From Hippophae tibetana (taxonomy: Eukaryota > Streptophyta > Magnoliopsida > Rosales > Elaeagnaceae), in contig CM072811.1 in assembly GCA_037013495.1 (NCBI GenBank), forward strand, positions 51,989,452 through 52,053,451: a DNA stretch of 64,000 nt, written 5' to 3'. Position numbers and translations under genes: made by a program. This document shows, one piece after another, positions 24,983 through 36,639 of the stretch. How positions within the stretch are numbered: the first letter of the stretch is position 1; the number at the start of each line of letters is the position of its first letter. The notes under the pieces are model-generated. The model was not told where the DNA came from, searched no databases, and worked only from the letters and a program-made list of their open reading frames with translations.

Positions 24983-27900
24983 CTACTTGACCATGTATTC
25001 CTGATAACTTGGTATGCCCCTACGCCGAATTAGGCAGTCTACCAAGATTGAGTCCACTTCTTTGTCGAAGGAGGTTACCACTGCGGTAGGCGCCCTCTTT
25101 GATTCTCCCCAACTTATGTCTTCCTTGTCTTTATGATAAGGTTTTAGCATGCTTACATGAAAAACATGATAGATTTTAAGCTTCGGAGGGAGTTGCAGCT
25201 TGTAAGACACCTTACCAACTTGCTTGAGGACTGGAAATGGTCCTTCATACTTCTGTACCAACCCCTTATGAACCTTCCATAGAGATTTGAATTTTTGGGG
25301 TAATAATTTAACAAGGACCAAATCTCCTTCATGAAATTCTACCATCCTCATTTTCTTGTCAGTCCATTTCTTCATCTTTTTAGATGCGTTGTTCAAATAG
25401 GCTCAGGCCAACTCAGCTTGCTCGTGCCATGCCTTGGAAAATTTGAAGGCATCAGGATTCTTCCCTTCATAACTCGTGGCCAAGGCATGAGGATTCATGG
25501 GTTGCTGCCCTATGACGATATCAAAAGGGACTCTTTGTGGTAGACTTGCTCCTTTATAAGTTATATGAGAATTAGGCTACATCCAGCAACTTAGCCCAAT
25601 CATGCTGATTGGCACTGACAAAGTGCTTGAGGTACAGCTCCAACAATATGTTGGCACACTCTGTTTGTCCATCACTTTGAGGATGAAAGCTTGTAGAGAA
25701 GTTCAAGTCTGATCCCAACAACTTGAACAATTTCGTCCAAAACTTGCCAATAAATCGTAGGTCTCGATCACTCACGATATTGGATGGAATTCCCCAATGC
25801 TTCACAACATGTTTGAGAAACAACTGTGTCATCTCATCTGTCGTGCAATCCACTGAGGCATGTATGAATATTGCATATTTTTTGAAGCGATCAATCACTA
25901 CAATGATGCTGCCAAAGCCCTCTGATTTTGGCAAAGAAGTGAAGAAATCCATAGAGACACTCTCCCATGGTCTCTCTGGAATAGGAAGTGACTCTAGAAA
26001 ACCTCCAGGTGCATACTGCTCTATCTTGTCCTGTAGGCACACAAGACAAGTTCTCACATAGGCTTCAACATCATCACATAGTTGAGGCCAATAATAGATT
26101 GACTTAATCAAAGTAAGGGTACGTCTCATTCCTGGGTATCCAACCCATAGCGAATCATGAGACTCCTTAATAAGCTTCTTCCTTAAGCTCCCTCATTTCG
26201 GCACAAAGATGTGATTCTTCTTGGCATAGAGTAGTCCGTCACTCAGCCAAAATCACCTTGTCTTTCCTTCCTTGATGAGGGCAAGGAGGTTTTGAACAAG
26301 GGCATCATGCTCCAACCCTTCTTGGATCCTTTCCAACAAAGGACTACTTGGCCTACTCAAGGCTGCTAACTCCGCATTTTGCCTTACCGGGCTTGTATTA
26401 TAGCCTATAGTCAAACTTTGCCAAGAAGTCTTGCCACCGAGCTTGCTTGGGACTCAACGTATTTTGAGTCTGAAAGTAGCTAGTCGTTACATTGTCTATC
26501 ATGATAACAAAGTGAGAACCCAACAAGTAGTGTCGCTACACCCTTAAGCAATGAATGATAGCTGTCATTTCCTTTTCTTGCACTGTATAACGACGTTCAG
26601 TGTCATTAAGCTTGTGGCTCTCATAAGCTATAGGATGCCCTTCCTGCATCAATACTCCACCAATGGAAAAGTCTGAGGCATCAGTATATAGCTCATACAT
26701 CTTGGAAGGGTCGGGTATGCAAAGCACCGGTTTTTCACTGATGGTCTTCTTCAAGTCTTCGAATGAGGCTTGGCATTCGCTTGTCCATTCCCAAGACTTG
26801 TTCTTTTTGAGCAGGTTAGTCAATGGGGCTGCTCTTGCTGAGTAGGACTTGATAAACCTTTTGTAGTAGTTTACAAGTCGAAGGAAATATCTTAACTCGG
26901 GGACCTTGGCAGGAGGTTCCCATTCTTGGATGGCTTTCACCTTAGCTTCATCCATCATCAGTTTCCCATCCTTTATCCTATGCCCCAAGAACATCACCTC
27001 ATCTTAGGCAAATGAACATTTTTCCTTCTTGACATATAGCTCATTTTCTCTCAGGACCTCGAACACCTTCTTCAAATGCTCTAGATGTTCTTCTAAAGTC
27101 TATCTATATATCACAATGTCGTCAAGATATACTACCACGAACTAATCTAGGTAGGGATGGAAAATCTTGTTCATCAGAGTGCAAAAAGTGGCTGGTGCAT
27201 TTATGAGACCAAATGGCATGACAAGGAACTCATAGGCACCGTACCTAGTCACACAAGTGGTCTTAGGCTCATCTCTCTTGGCTATACGTACCTGGTAGTA
27301 TCCTGATCGCAAGTCCAATTTTGTAAAGTATCTTGCATTCCCCAATTGATCGAATAAATAAGCAATAAGTGTGATAGGATACTTGTTCTTGACCGTGATC
27401 TTATTTAGATCCCGATAGTCGATGCATATCTGTAGCGAGCCATCCTTCTTCTTCTGAAAGAGCACCGGGGAACCAAATGGGGCTTTGGAGGGCTTTATGA
27501 AGCCAGTATCCAACAATTCGTCGAGTTGCTTCCGTAATTCTCCCAACTCTAAGTTCTCCATTCGATAAGGGCTCAATGCTGGTGGCTTGGTGCCGAGTTC
27601 CAACTCTATTTCATGGTCCACCTCCCTCCTTGGAGGTAACCGTTTGGGCAATGCCTCAGGCATCACATCCTGGAACTTATCTAATACAACTTGCACTTCC
27701 ATCGGCAAGTTTCATTTTGGTGACACCTCCTCATTATCGTACTCCTTTAAGATGGTCAAGTAACTCTCTTCGTCCCTCTTCAATCCCTTCTTGAATTGAA
27801 GCGCTGAGAGAGCATGGGTAGTAGGTATGGTGCTTCTCTCCGTCGGTACCACACATAGCTTCGAACCATCCATGATACACATAGAGTTTGAGCATGGCAC

Positions 27901-28110
27901 CAAGGAAACTCTAACCTGGTTCAAGAACTCTATGCCGAATACAATAGAGAAGTTATCCATGGGCGCCACTGATAAGTCCACTTGGCCAGTCCAAGCACCA
28001 AGAATGGCCTTAACTCCACGAGCAACTCCATGCAATGGTAGTGCTTCCGAGTTAACTAATTTGAGAGATCCCCCTACATGGGCATTCACATGCCCAATGC
28101 GGTCCGTCAC
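24983..28110 (-). pseudogene. Gypsy pol remnant (protease end, RT, RNase H, integrase, C-terminal domain)
   Basis: In element order: a protease remnant (27712-28110) that starts after the catalytic Asp region; reverse transcriptase (27142-27708) with [32 protein letters not shown] and [11 protein letters not shown]; then past a stop the RT end and RNase H (26536-26997) with FLGHRI and YTDASDFSIGGVL; integrase (25572-26129) with SIYYWPQLCDDVEAYVRTC, SMDFFTSLPKSEGF, SDRDLRFIGKFW and HPQSDGQTE; and a C-terminal region (24983-25396) with YEGPFPVLKQVGKVSYKLQLP. At least five in-frame stops or frameshifts separate the blocks. Confidence 0.9.
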
Positions 28111-28117
28111 ATATGAC

Positions 28118-29218
28118 TCACGTCACATGGGGCTTCGAGGCACCACGATCCTCCTTCTCCTTCCCCTTACCTCGTGGTTTGAATGAGGAGTTATCTTTAT
28201 GATTTTTGGAACCCTGAATTTTGGCTTGGCCTCCACCAAACTTTTTATCTATGGCTTTTGAGCTTTCCTTGTTTGTTGAGTAGTCAATAAAGATTTCTGC
28301 AATCGCAATGGCCGAAGATAAGTCTTGGACATCACGTCGCTTGAGTTCAAGGTTAGCCCACGATTGGAAACCATCCATGAGTAAGAATAAGGTATCCTTG
28401 TCTGATGTGTCAGGGACTTCAAGCAGCAAGGTTGTGAACTCCTTCACATAATCCCTTATGCTACCTGTTTGCTTTAACCGTCGCAATCTGCCTCTTGCCT
28501 CATCTTCAGCATTTACAGGGAAGAACTGCATTTTGAACTCTGTTTTGAAATCGTCAAAGGTTTCAATTGTGCAAACCCCTCGTTGCACATCGCCATACCT
28601 CCGTCTCCACCACAGCATAGTAGTGTAGGAAAAATACATGGGAGTAGTTTGAATCTTGTTGGCATGGTCTGTTATGCCAGTAGCCTCAAAATATTGTTCA
28701 AGCCCCCATAGAAAGTTCTCAACTTCCCTAGCATTCCTAACACCATTGAAGGTTTTAGGGTTGGGAACATCCACCCTCTTAGCCTCAATGACAGTGGTTA
28801 TGCTAGTTCCCGCGGCCATAGCCCGCTTACATAGAGCTAGGTCACCACTCATATCCTCAACTCTAAGCAAGACATTAATAACTTCCCTTTGGAAAAGATC
28901 CCTTACCTTGGCAAGTTCAACCTGTAACCCTTCAATCTCTTGCCTTAACCCACCGTCTAGCTCATTGAGGGACATCTTGACCACTACATGGATCTCCATA
29001 TCCTCGGCCTCCAAGCCATTGCAACGTTCCTCCAAGTTATCCACCCGGTCAAACAGCTCCCCTAAGTTGTCCTACACACTCCCAACACGTGATTCTAAGC
29101 TAGAAAGTATGTCTTTCGACTTGGCTCGAGACTTCTTTGGTGGTTTTCGAACTTCCTCATGCTCATGTTCTATAGGTGGAACATCAACACTTGGTGTAGA
29201 TGGTGCAACGTTCTTCAT
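28118..29218 (-). pseudogene. Gypsy gag
   Basis: The frame starts at ATG 29218 (MKNVAPSTPSV), has one premature stop at 29074-29072, and then runs open from 29071 to 28118. It contains the capsid-like RETROTRANS_GAG core: WWRRRYGDVQRG, FKTEFKMQFFPVNAEDEARG, LRRLKQTGSIRDYVKEFTTL. The zinc knuckle just downstream (CDGPHWACECP) is frame-disrupted. The 5' leader includes the primer site. Confidence 0.88.
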
Positions 29219-29249
29219 TATACCAAGGATAGAAATGCTTCAACCGAAA

Positions 29250-29261
29250 GCTCTGATACCA
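29250..29261 (-). other. Primer-binding site of the gypsy element (tRNA-iMet)
   Basis: Minus strand TGGTATCAGAGC, an exact match to the common plant initiator-Met primer site, 2 nt inside the 5' LTR. Confidence 0.9.
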
Positions 29262-29263
29262 AT

Positions 29264-29947
29264 TGTCACGACCTTAAATTTCAAGTAGCAATCGTGCGGT
29301 ACTTAGCACCGTCTGTTGCACTAAGCCTACCTTTGAATCCGAATGAAACTCCAAAGAGACTAGAAAGAGAGTTTGTAAAGAATTCTTTTTATTTTTCTAG
29401 AGAGAGTTTATCTTACAAGATGCTAAGAATTATCAAGATTTCCCAAGATGCTAAGAATTTCCAAGATTTCCCAAGATGAATACAAATGAAGACCAATGTG
29501 TCTATTTATAATGTGGCTCCAAGCTTAAGGCTATGCCAAAACTTTCTAGATCATTCTAACTCTAAAATGTACAAGAGTGTTCTAGTTTTATCTACAATAT
29601 ACCACAAGGTTCTAGGACCTTCTAGGCAACTCTAGAGTCTTCTAAGTTTGTCTAGCTCTTTCATGCAAGTTCTAAGATGTTCCGTAAGCTTCCAGAGGCT
29701 TCTACATTCTTCAAGAACTATCCACCACGTTCTAGAATATTCTAGCCCATTCTAGCACCTTCAAGCACATGCCAGTATACTCTAGAGCATTCTAGAGCCT
29801 TCAATGCTTGAGTTGAGTCCATCCAACTCTAGCTTCCTCTAGACATATCTAGGCCACTCTAGAACTTTCTCATGTAAAAAAGGCTAGATCCTTTAGGCAA
29901 CCACCATTTCTTTGTATTTTGCAGGACAATTCGAGTGGGACGTAACA
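29264..29947 (-). repeat. 5' LTR of the gypsy element
   Basis: 684 bp, TG...CA. A minus-strand TATAAATA lies at 29510-29503. The heat-shock-element-like TTCTAGAATATTC is preserved at 29730-29742, followed directly by another TAG...TTCTAG. This LTR would drive transcription of the element. Confidence 0.9.
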
Positions 29948-31425
29948 TATCGCTCTGCAATATAAATCAATGACACCCATGCCGTTTTGGAAGCTTCAAA
30001 GCATATTGTAATGCCCAACATTCCATTATTAGTGATGAATTAGCAGGTGCTCAATCATGTGTTTCAAATAAATTAAAGATCACTCTTACGGTTTCTGGCT
30101 GCAATACCAACCCTACCAAAGTGGACCTCCTCATTCCAAGCACCATCACAATTGAAAACTATCCATCTTGGGTGGGAAGCATCCAAATACTGACCGAGAA
30201 TTTATGCATATCAACTAGGTCGTATTCAGAGGGATGTACCTTATCACTTGTCTTCACATGTAAAGCTTGGAATTCATAACAAGTGGCAATAACAAGCCTA
30301 GATACCTTAAACAGATCTAGATGAGTTCCTTCAAAATGCCAAGCACATCTAGCCTTCCATATGTACCATAAGTGATCAACCAAATTAGCTTGAAAATCAA
30401 TAATAGAATTATACCCATTCAATTTATCATGGATAGACATGACCACACTATGCATCTTGATAAATAAATAAAAAAATGTTAAACCGAAGGGGACGAACCC
30501 AATGACAAGTAAGGAAGAGATGTTCCAAGGTTTCCCTCCCCATTTCATAACAAGGACAATTAAGGTTTGATGTAACATTCCTCTTTTATAAAATATCCCC
30601 GGCAGCTAAGGCATTATTTAACAGCTTCCATAAAAAAGACCTAAAGATTAGGATGAGCTAACACCACCCATATCCAATGCCAAACTTTGTATCTTTCTCT
30701 AGGATTAAATGGCCTAATAATACCCAATTCTAACTCCTGGACGTGATGCAGCCATTTGTAACAACTCTGAATAGAAAAAGATCCATGTTTGTTATGAGAC
30801 CATAAATACAATCATACATCTCTTCAAAGCCAATAAGAATTGTTTTGATATGATTCATTATAGCTTGTGGGAAAAGAGAATGCAAGAGAAAAATGTTTCA
30901 TCCCATACCAAGAATAATCAAATCTAAAGCTGTAGTAACTGTGGCATTTTCATATGAAGCAAGAGTAATATGACTTGGAACCCATCTATCCTTCCAGATT
31001 TGAACTGGCTTCCCATCCCATATACTCCAAATAGAGTTGTCGTGCATTCCACAATGAACAATTATGATAATATAACCCTTTAAGGACCTAGGACCAAAAT
31101 GCATTTGATGATTGAATGAGTCAACATGCTAACTTTACCAAATAAGCAGAATTTAAGATGTCAATATTCTGAAGTTCAAGACCACCATCTTCCTTTTCTT
31201 TTGTCATCTGGAAATGTGAAACTCAAGTCATTCACTTGCTGCCCTCGGTTTTACTCCACCAAAATTGAGTAATTTTTGAAGTTAGTTGTTGAAAAAAACC
31301 TAGCGGTAATCTAAAAAGGCTCATTACATACCAAGGACATGTTTGCACCATATATTTAATAAGGACATTATTTCCAATGGTTGAAAGGAACTTATTCTTC
31401 CATCCTTCAAAATGAACATCAACTC
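29948..31425 (-). pseudogene. LINE (L1-type) remnant: RT C-terminal region and RNase H start
   Basis: From high to low coordinates the minus strand reads: RT C-terminal motif HFEGWKNKFLSTIGNNVLIK and FWW (31232-31425); a zinc-binding RT module NCPCYEMGRETLEHLFLTCH (about 30570-30480); and an RNase H start with VFNCDGAWNEE (about 30165-30130) and MECWAL. Frameshifts and stops are frequent. The gypsy element interrupts RNase H on one side and the copia element interrupts the RT on the other. The upstream RT core and endonuclease are not present. Confidence 0.85.
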
Positions 31426-31860
31426 TGTTGAAAAAACAAGAAATAACTTTATACAAAAGAGTTCTCTAGTTTGTATTATTTTCTTCATATTTTAATTACA
31501 ATTGTATAGTTATTTATAAGGAAATTTTACTCCTTTAATTAGTCTTTAAATTAAGCATTCCTTGATTTACTCCTTGAATTAAGGATTCCTTGTTTTACTC
31601 CTTGAATTAAGCTCATTGTTTTATTCATTGATTTAAACTCCTTGTTTTATTCTGTGAATTAAGCTACTTGTTTTATTCCTTGAATTAAGCTTCTTGTTTT
31701 ATTCCTTGAATTAAGCTTCTTGTTTTATTCCTTGAATTAAGCTTCTTGTTTTATTCCTTGAATTAAGCTTCTTGTTTTATTCCTTGAATTAAGCTTCTTG
31801 TTTTATTCCTTAAATTAAGGTCCTTGTTTTATTCCTTGAATTAAGGACTAATATCCAATA
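31426..31860 (-). repeat. 3' LTR of the copia element, with a 26-bp tandem array
   Basis: 435 bp. A TATAAATA box is at 31518-31511 (minus). At about 31590-31850 it holds a tandem of roughly seven 26-bp units of the type gcttcttgttttattccttg+aattaa. The partner LTR has its own version of the array with a different mix of unit variants, hence the length difference. Confidence 0.92.
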
Positions 31861-31869
31861 CTCCCCCTT
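31861..31869 (-). other. Polypurine tract of the copia element
   Basis: Minus strand AAGGGGGAG immediately before the 3' LTR. Confidence 0.8.
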
Positions 31870-34697
31870 AAGTTGGATCCAAAAGGTTTATAGATCCAAG
31901 CTTGGACAAAAGTCGTTGAAACTGATGAGAAACCAAGAGCTTGGTGAATATGTCAACGAGTTGGTTGAAACTTCTTGTATAATGTGTCTGACTCACCTGT
32001 GATTGAACTTGTTCGTGAACGTAATGACAATCAACTTCAATGTGTTTCGTCCTCTCGTGAAACACTGGGTTTGATGCTATATGCATGGCTGCCTGATTGT
32101 CACAAAATAAGGACATAGGAAGAGTTGTAGGAACACCTAAATCACACAGAAGACTTTTAAGCCATATCAACTCACACGTAGTTGAAGCCATTGCACGATA
32201 CTCAGCTTCGGCACTTGATCTGGCGATGATAGTCTGCTTCTTACTCTTCCATGTGACCAAGTTTCCACCGACAAATGTACAGTAGCCAGTGGTGGACTAG
32301 CAATCGATTGCATTCCGTGCCCAATCAGCATCACAATACCCCATGATTTGTGTGTTGTCATTCTTCTTCATGATGATACCACGAATCATTGATCCTTTTA
32401 AGTAGCATAAGATTCTTTTAACAATGGTCAAATGCTCAAGTGTCGGGGAGTGCATGAATTGGCTCACAATACTTGCAGAATATGTGATGTCAAGTCTGGT
32501 CATTGTTAGGTAGATCAACTTACCAACCAGTTGCTGGTAATAATTTATATCCGTGAGTGGCGTGCCCTTAAAACTAGGTTTGAGCTTGCTATCAAGAGGG
32601 GTAATGGATGGTTTAGCATCGCTCATGTTAGCTTCCTCAAGCAAATCTAGGACATATTTCCTTTGGTTAAGAAAGAGTCATTTGTGCGAGGTTTCCATTT
32701 CTATACCAAGAAAGTACTTCAATATCCCAAGGTCTTTAATTGCAAACCTTTGTTTGAGGGACTGTTTGAGGTTGAAAATCTCGTTAGCATTATCACCTAT
32801 AATTATCAGATCATCTATATAAATCAACACAACCAATTTACCCATAGCTCTTATGCGAACAAATAGTGAGAAATCGGCTTGCTGCTTTTGAAACCAACAC
32901 TAGTGAGAAGTGAGAACAGAGCTTAGCTTGGCATACCAAGCTCATGGGGACTATTTCAAACCATAAATGGATTTGTGCAATTTTCACACTAAATCGAGTT
33001 CATTACTTTGAGGATGCCCGGGTGGAAATTTCATATAGACTTCTTCTTTGAGATCACCATGCAATAATGAATTCTTCACATCCATTTGGTACATGGACCA
33101 CCTCTGTTTATAGCCACATAAAGCAGCACTCTTACTGTGTTCATTTTTGCAATAGGTGCAAATTTTTCTTTGTAATCCACCTCGAATGTTTGAGTGAATC
33201 CCCAAGCCACCAATCTTGCTTTATACCTCTCAATTGATCCATCTGACTTGAATTTGAGCTTATAGATCCATTTACAACCCATGACTTTCTTGCCTTTTGG
33301 AAGTTTGGTGATGCTCTATGTGTTGTGTTGATCTTGGCCTTTAAGTTCTTCTTGCATGGCTTTCTTCCACACCTCTTGGTTGTTGGCCTCATGAAAGTTT
33401 TGAGGCTCACTGTAACCTGATATAGTGCTGAGGAATGCGGCATGGGCTGGTGTCACTCTCTTATATGAAAAAAAATTGAGATAGGATATGTGGGTTTGTA
33501 GGTGACAAAGTCTTGAAGTCTTGTGGGAGGTTGCCTAACACGCATTGGATTACGTCGTGGAGCAGGAGGAGTTATCTCACACTCGTTCACATCTTGTACC
33601 ATATTATGAGGATCATCTTGATTATCACCATCTTCATGCAATGTACCATTAAGACGAGACCCTTCATTGTTACTTTCAGTGAGAGATGCATCAATGTTGA
33701 CATGGCTGGGATCTTGTTGTTGTGGAGCCTCAAGTTCGATTCTTGGTAATGGAAACACATCCAAGATGCCATCCCCTTGACTTGTGATTTCATGTGACTT
33801 GCTGAAAAAAGGGCTAGTTTCATAAAATCGAACATCTTTAGACACAATTAATCTCCTAAGTTAGGAATCATAACACTTATATCCCTTTTGTGTAGATGAA
33901 TGACCAAGAAAAATACATTTAACAGCTCTAGGATCCAATTTATCTCGATGATGAGATTGAATATGTACAAAACAGATGCAGCCAAAGACTCTAAGGTGTG
34001 AGAGGTTAATTTTCCTTCCTTTCATAACTCGGCTGGGTAATCTATTGATGATGTAAGTAGCTGGTACATTCATTTGTAGCATTAATGCTCTAGTTTTTTC
34101 AAGTAAGTCTCAGTTTTTGCGTTCAACTACACCATTTTGTTGAGGTGTGCCAACACAACTTGTTTGATGCATAATGCCATGAATGCTCAAATATTGTTTC
34201 ATGATATGGGACATGTATTCGGTGTCATTGTTAGACCTTAAGGTTTGAATTTTATAGGAGAAGTGATTTTTAACAAGGTTATGAAAGTCCTTAAGTACTT
34301 TCATAACTTCATTCTTATACTTTAAAAGATATAACCATGTGACTCGAGAGAAATCATCAACAAAAATCACAAAAATCACAAAATACTTATAACCATCAAA
34401 AGATTCATTAGTTGGTCCTCATACATCTGAATGAACTAGTTCAAAACACTTATTAGTCCTAGACAAGGAATAATTAAAAGGCAATCTAGTGGCCTTAGAC
34501 AAGTGGCAAGTTTCACATGCAATTGCATCATTTCCTAAGTTTGGAAATAAAGTTGACAAAATTGGTGGAGAAGGGTGAGCTAAACGTTGATGCCACAATT
34601 GATTATCTTGGATAGGGTTAAACTTGGCTTGAAACCCTATGGGATTACACTTGGATATGTAATAGAGATCATCTAAGTAAAACCCTTCACCAATCAT
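31870..34697 (-). pseudogene. Copia pol remnant (GAG-pre-integrase to RNase H)
   Basis: In element order: GAG-pre-integrase LWHQRLAHPS with CETCHLSKATRLPF (34419-34697); integrase FVDDFSRVTWLYLLKYKNEV and GTPQQNGVVERKN (34110-34379); a later segment with RVFGCICFVH (33861-34082); RT start [20 protein letters not shown] (33076-33282); IYIDDLIIIG near 32810; RT end and PDIT-type motif (32297-32644); RNase [12 protein letters not shown] and [10 protein letters not shown] (31868-32260). Stops separate the blocks. The protease Asp-Ser/Thr-Gly motif is absent. Confidence 0.88.
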
Positions 34698-34715
34698 CTT
34701 TTTGGTTGCACAATC

Positions 34716-35189
34716 CTAAAAAATGATATTGTGAGGACAATATATTTCCAACTCATTCCACATGTTTTTCATGTTTCCTAAGAGTTGTACAAAAGGCTTG
34801 TCATCTTGTTGTAGATCTGAGATGTCCTTCTTTAATTGAAAAACTCGTGCAACATTATTTTGACTGCCATACATTTCCTTGACCGTCTCCCATAGTTGGT
34901 ATACAGATTCAGAGTAATTGAATATTTCAGCTAATTTACCTTCCATGGAATTTAGGAGTCATGACATAACCAACTGATCCTTACTAAGCTAGGCTTCATA
35001 GGTTGGTGAGGAAACATCAGGTACTTCGATGCTTCCATTTATGAACCCCAACTCGTGCAAGTAATTAAACTCATTCAACAAGACTGAGCTTAATCTTTGA
35101 TTTGGGTTGACATCCATCTCATGCATATTCATGAAGGAAAGCACCAATGAACTTTTAGCTTCTGATCCTAGCGGCTTGTCTTCAGTCAT
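34716..35189 (-). pseudogene. Copia gag remnant
   Basis: Two open pieces (34989-35189 and 34716-34946) separated by stops contain LWETVKEMYGSQNNVARVFQLKKDI, a conserved copia Gag segment. No zinc knuckle follows: the Gag text passes directly into the sequence that normally follows the protease. Confidence 0.8.
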
Positions 35190-35241
35190 TTCAAAGATTG
35201 AAGATGCTAAGATAATAATAAAGCAGAAGCAAGTTAATTTT

Positions 35242-35256
35242 CCTGCTTTGATATCA
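35242..35256 (-). other. Primer-binding site of the copia element (decayed)
   Basis: Minus strand TGATATCAAAGCAGG, which matches TGGTATCAGAGCAGG with two G-to-A changes. It directly abuts the 5' LTR. Confidence 0.7.
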
Positions 35257-35679
35257 TGTTGAAAAAATAAGAAATAACTCTATACAAAAGAGCTCTCTAG
35301 TTTGTATTATTTTCTTCATGTTTTTATTACAATTGTATAGCTATTTATAAGGAAATTTTACTTCTTTAATTACTCTGATTTACTCCTTGAATTAAGGATT
35401 CTTTGTTTTACTCCTTGAATTAAGGATTCTTTGTTTTACTCCTTGAATTAAGCTTCTTGTGTTTATTCCTTGAATTAAGCTTCTTGTGTTTATTCCTTGA
35501 ATTAAGCTTCTTGTGTTTATTCCTTGAATTAAGCTTATTGTGTTTATTCCTTGAATTAAGCTTCTTGTTTTATTTCTTGAATTAAACTTCTTGTTTTATT
35601 TCTTGAATTAAACTTCTTGTTTTATTTCTTGAATTAAACTTCTTGTTTTATTCCTTGAATTAAGGACTAATATCCAATA
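35257..35679 (-). repeat. 5' LTR of the copia element, with a 26-bp tandem array
   Basis: 423 bp. Same TATA region as the partner LTR (minus TATAAATA near 35347) and an array of gcttcttgt(g)tttattccttg+aattaa units at about 35380-35660. Confidence 0.92.
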
Positions 35680-35684
35680 AACTC

Positions 35685-36639
35685 TTTCAAGTATAGGTAA
35701 GTTGCAACCTTATTCACCAAACTTTTATCTATTTTCTCATGTTTATGATGTTAAACTAATTTCACTAAAACAAAATTTCATTCCTTTAATAATAATTTAG
35801 CTTCTAAGTATGACTCTATTAACGAGAAAATTATGAGAGATATTTGTTGAGTCCTATCATCTTTGATGCTTTTCTTCTTTTATAATTTCTCATAATAATT
35901 TTGTAAAATTTATCACATATGATCGATGTGACATACATGACCAAGTAAAAAAATAATTTCCAAAATCACAAAGACTACCAATATATAAATTATGGTGTTA
36001 AAATAAAATATTTTAATAATATGAAATAAAAATGCAAATGCATTAAGGTTAGTAACTTTAGGGTACCAAATCTACGTGTATGCATCAATTAATGTATTAG
36101 TTATTTTATTGAATGGATACGAAGTCGAAGACATGAAAAGATAAATTATAGACGAAGCCACTTATTAATATGAGATAAATGAATTATATCACATCGATTT
36201 ATGTAAAAAATATTTAAAATAAAATTTAAAATAGAATTTTTAAAATTTATAAATAATAAAAGGTATCAACATCGTCGTAATTTAAATTGTTATTGGTATA
36301 ATTATATTTTATTAATGATAACTTTAAATAAGAATAGTGACACTATATTGCAATTAATTATATAGATGTGACATTAATAAAAGTAATTGTGACATCAATG
36401 ATGAAAGATACATGGGTTTGGATGGGCTGAAATTCAATTTAAATTTTGGATAATTTTTTTGTACTATGTATATAGATTTAATATCTTTTAAACTTATAAA
36501 AAAATAAACATATCAGTCTACTCAATTTTTTTTTAGAAAATTAGAAAAAAAATCTAATTAGACGAAAATCAAGATTAAACATATCTAAATTATTGTAATT
36601 TGAAATCTAATTAGATGAAGCTTAATGTAAAACTAAAGA
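35685..36639. other. Intergenic; first bases may still be LINE
   Basis: The few codons next to the copia target site (about 35685-35700, minus) continue the LINE RT frame. Beyond that I see only AT-rich DNA. Confidence 0.45.

Larger units (their letters stand above)
24175..29947 (-). mobile_element. Ty3/gypsy LTR retrotransposon (decayed), inserted in a LINE
   Basis: A 5773-bp element in minus orientation. LTRs at 24175-24857 and 29264-29947 run TG...CA in element sense (the 3' LTR's final CA is mutated to TA). The tRNA-iMet primer site, the PPT and the gag-protease-RT-RNaseH-integrase order are all visible. The flanks show TATC at 24171-24174 and 29948-29951, a target duplication of at least 4 bp. 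Stops and an internal protease deletion make it non-functional. Confidence 0.92.
31426..35679 (-). mobile_element. Ty1/copia retrotransposon (decayed), 5-bp target duplication AACTC
   Basis: A 4254-bp element in minus orientation. Both ends are fixed by a perfect AACTC duplication at 31421-31425 and 35680-35684. LTRs at 31426-31860 and 35257-35679 run TATTGG...CAACA in element sense. Gag, GAG-pre-integrase, integrase, RT and RNase H are recognisable but broken. It is inserted in the same LINE remnant as the gypsy element. Confidence 0.93.

Noticed and set aside
28656..29288. 210-codon plus ORF
   Set aside because: Antisense of gypsy gag; serine/leucine-rich composition is typical of reverse-strand reading.
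31590..31850. Regular 26-bp repeats resembling a CRISPR array
   Set aside because: Units are contiguous with no unique spacers and lie inside a plant LTR; a tandem array, not CRISPR.
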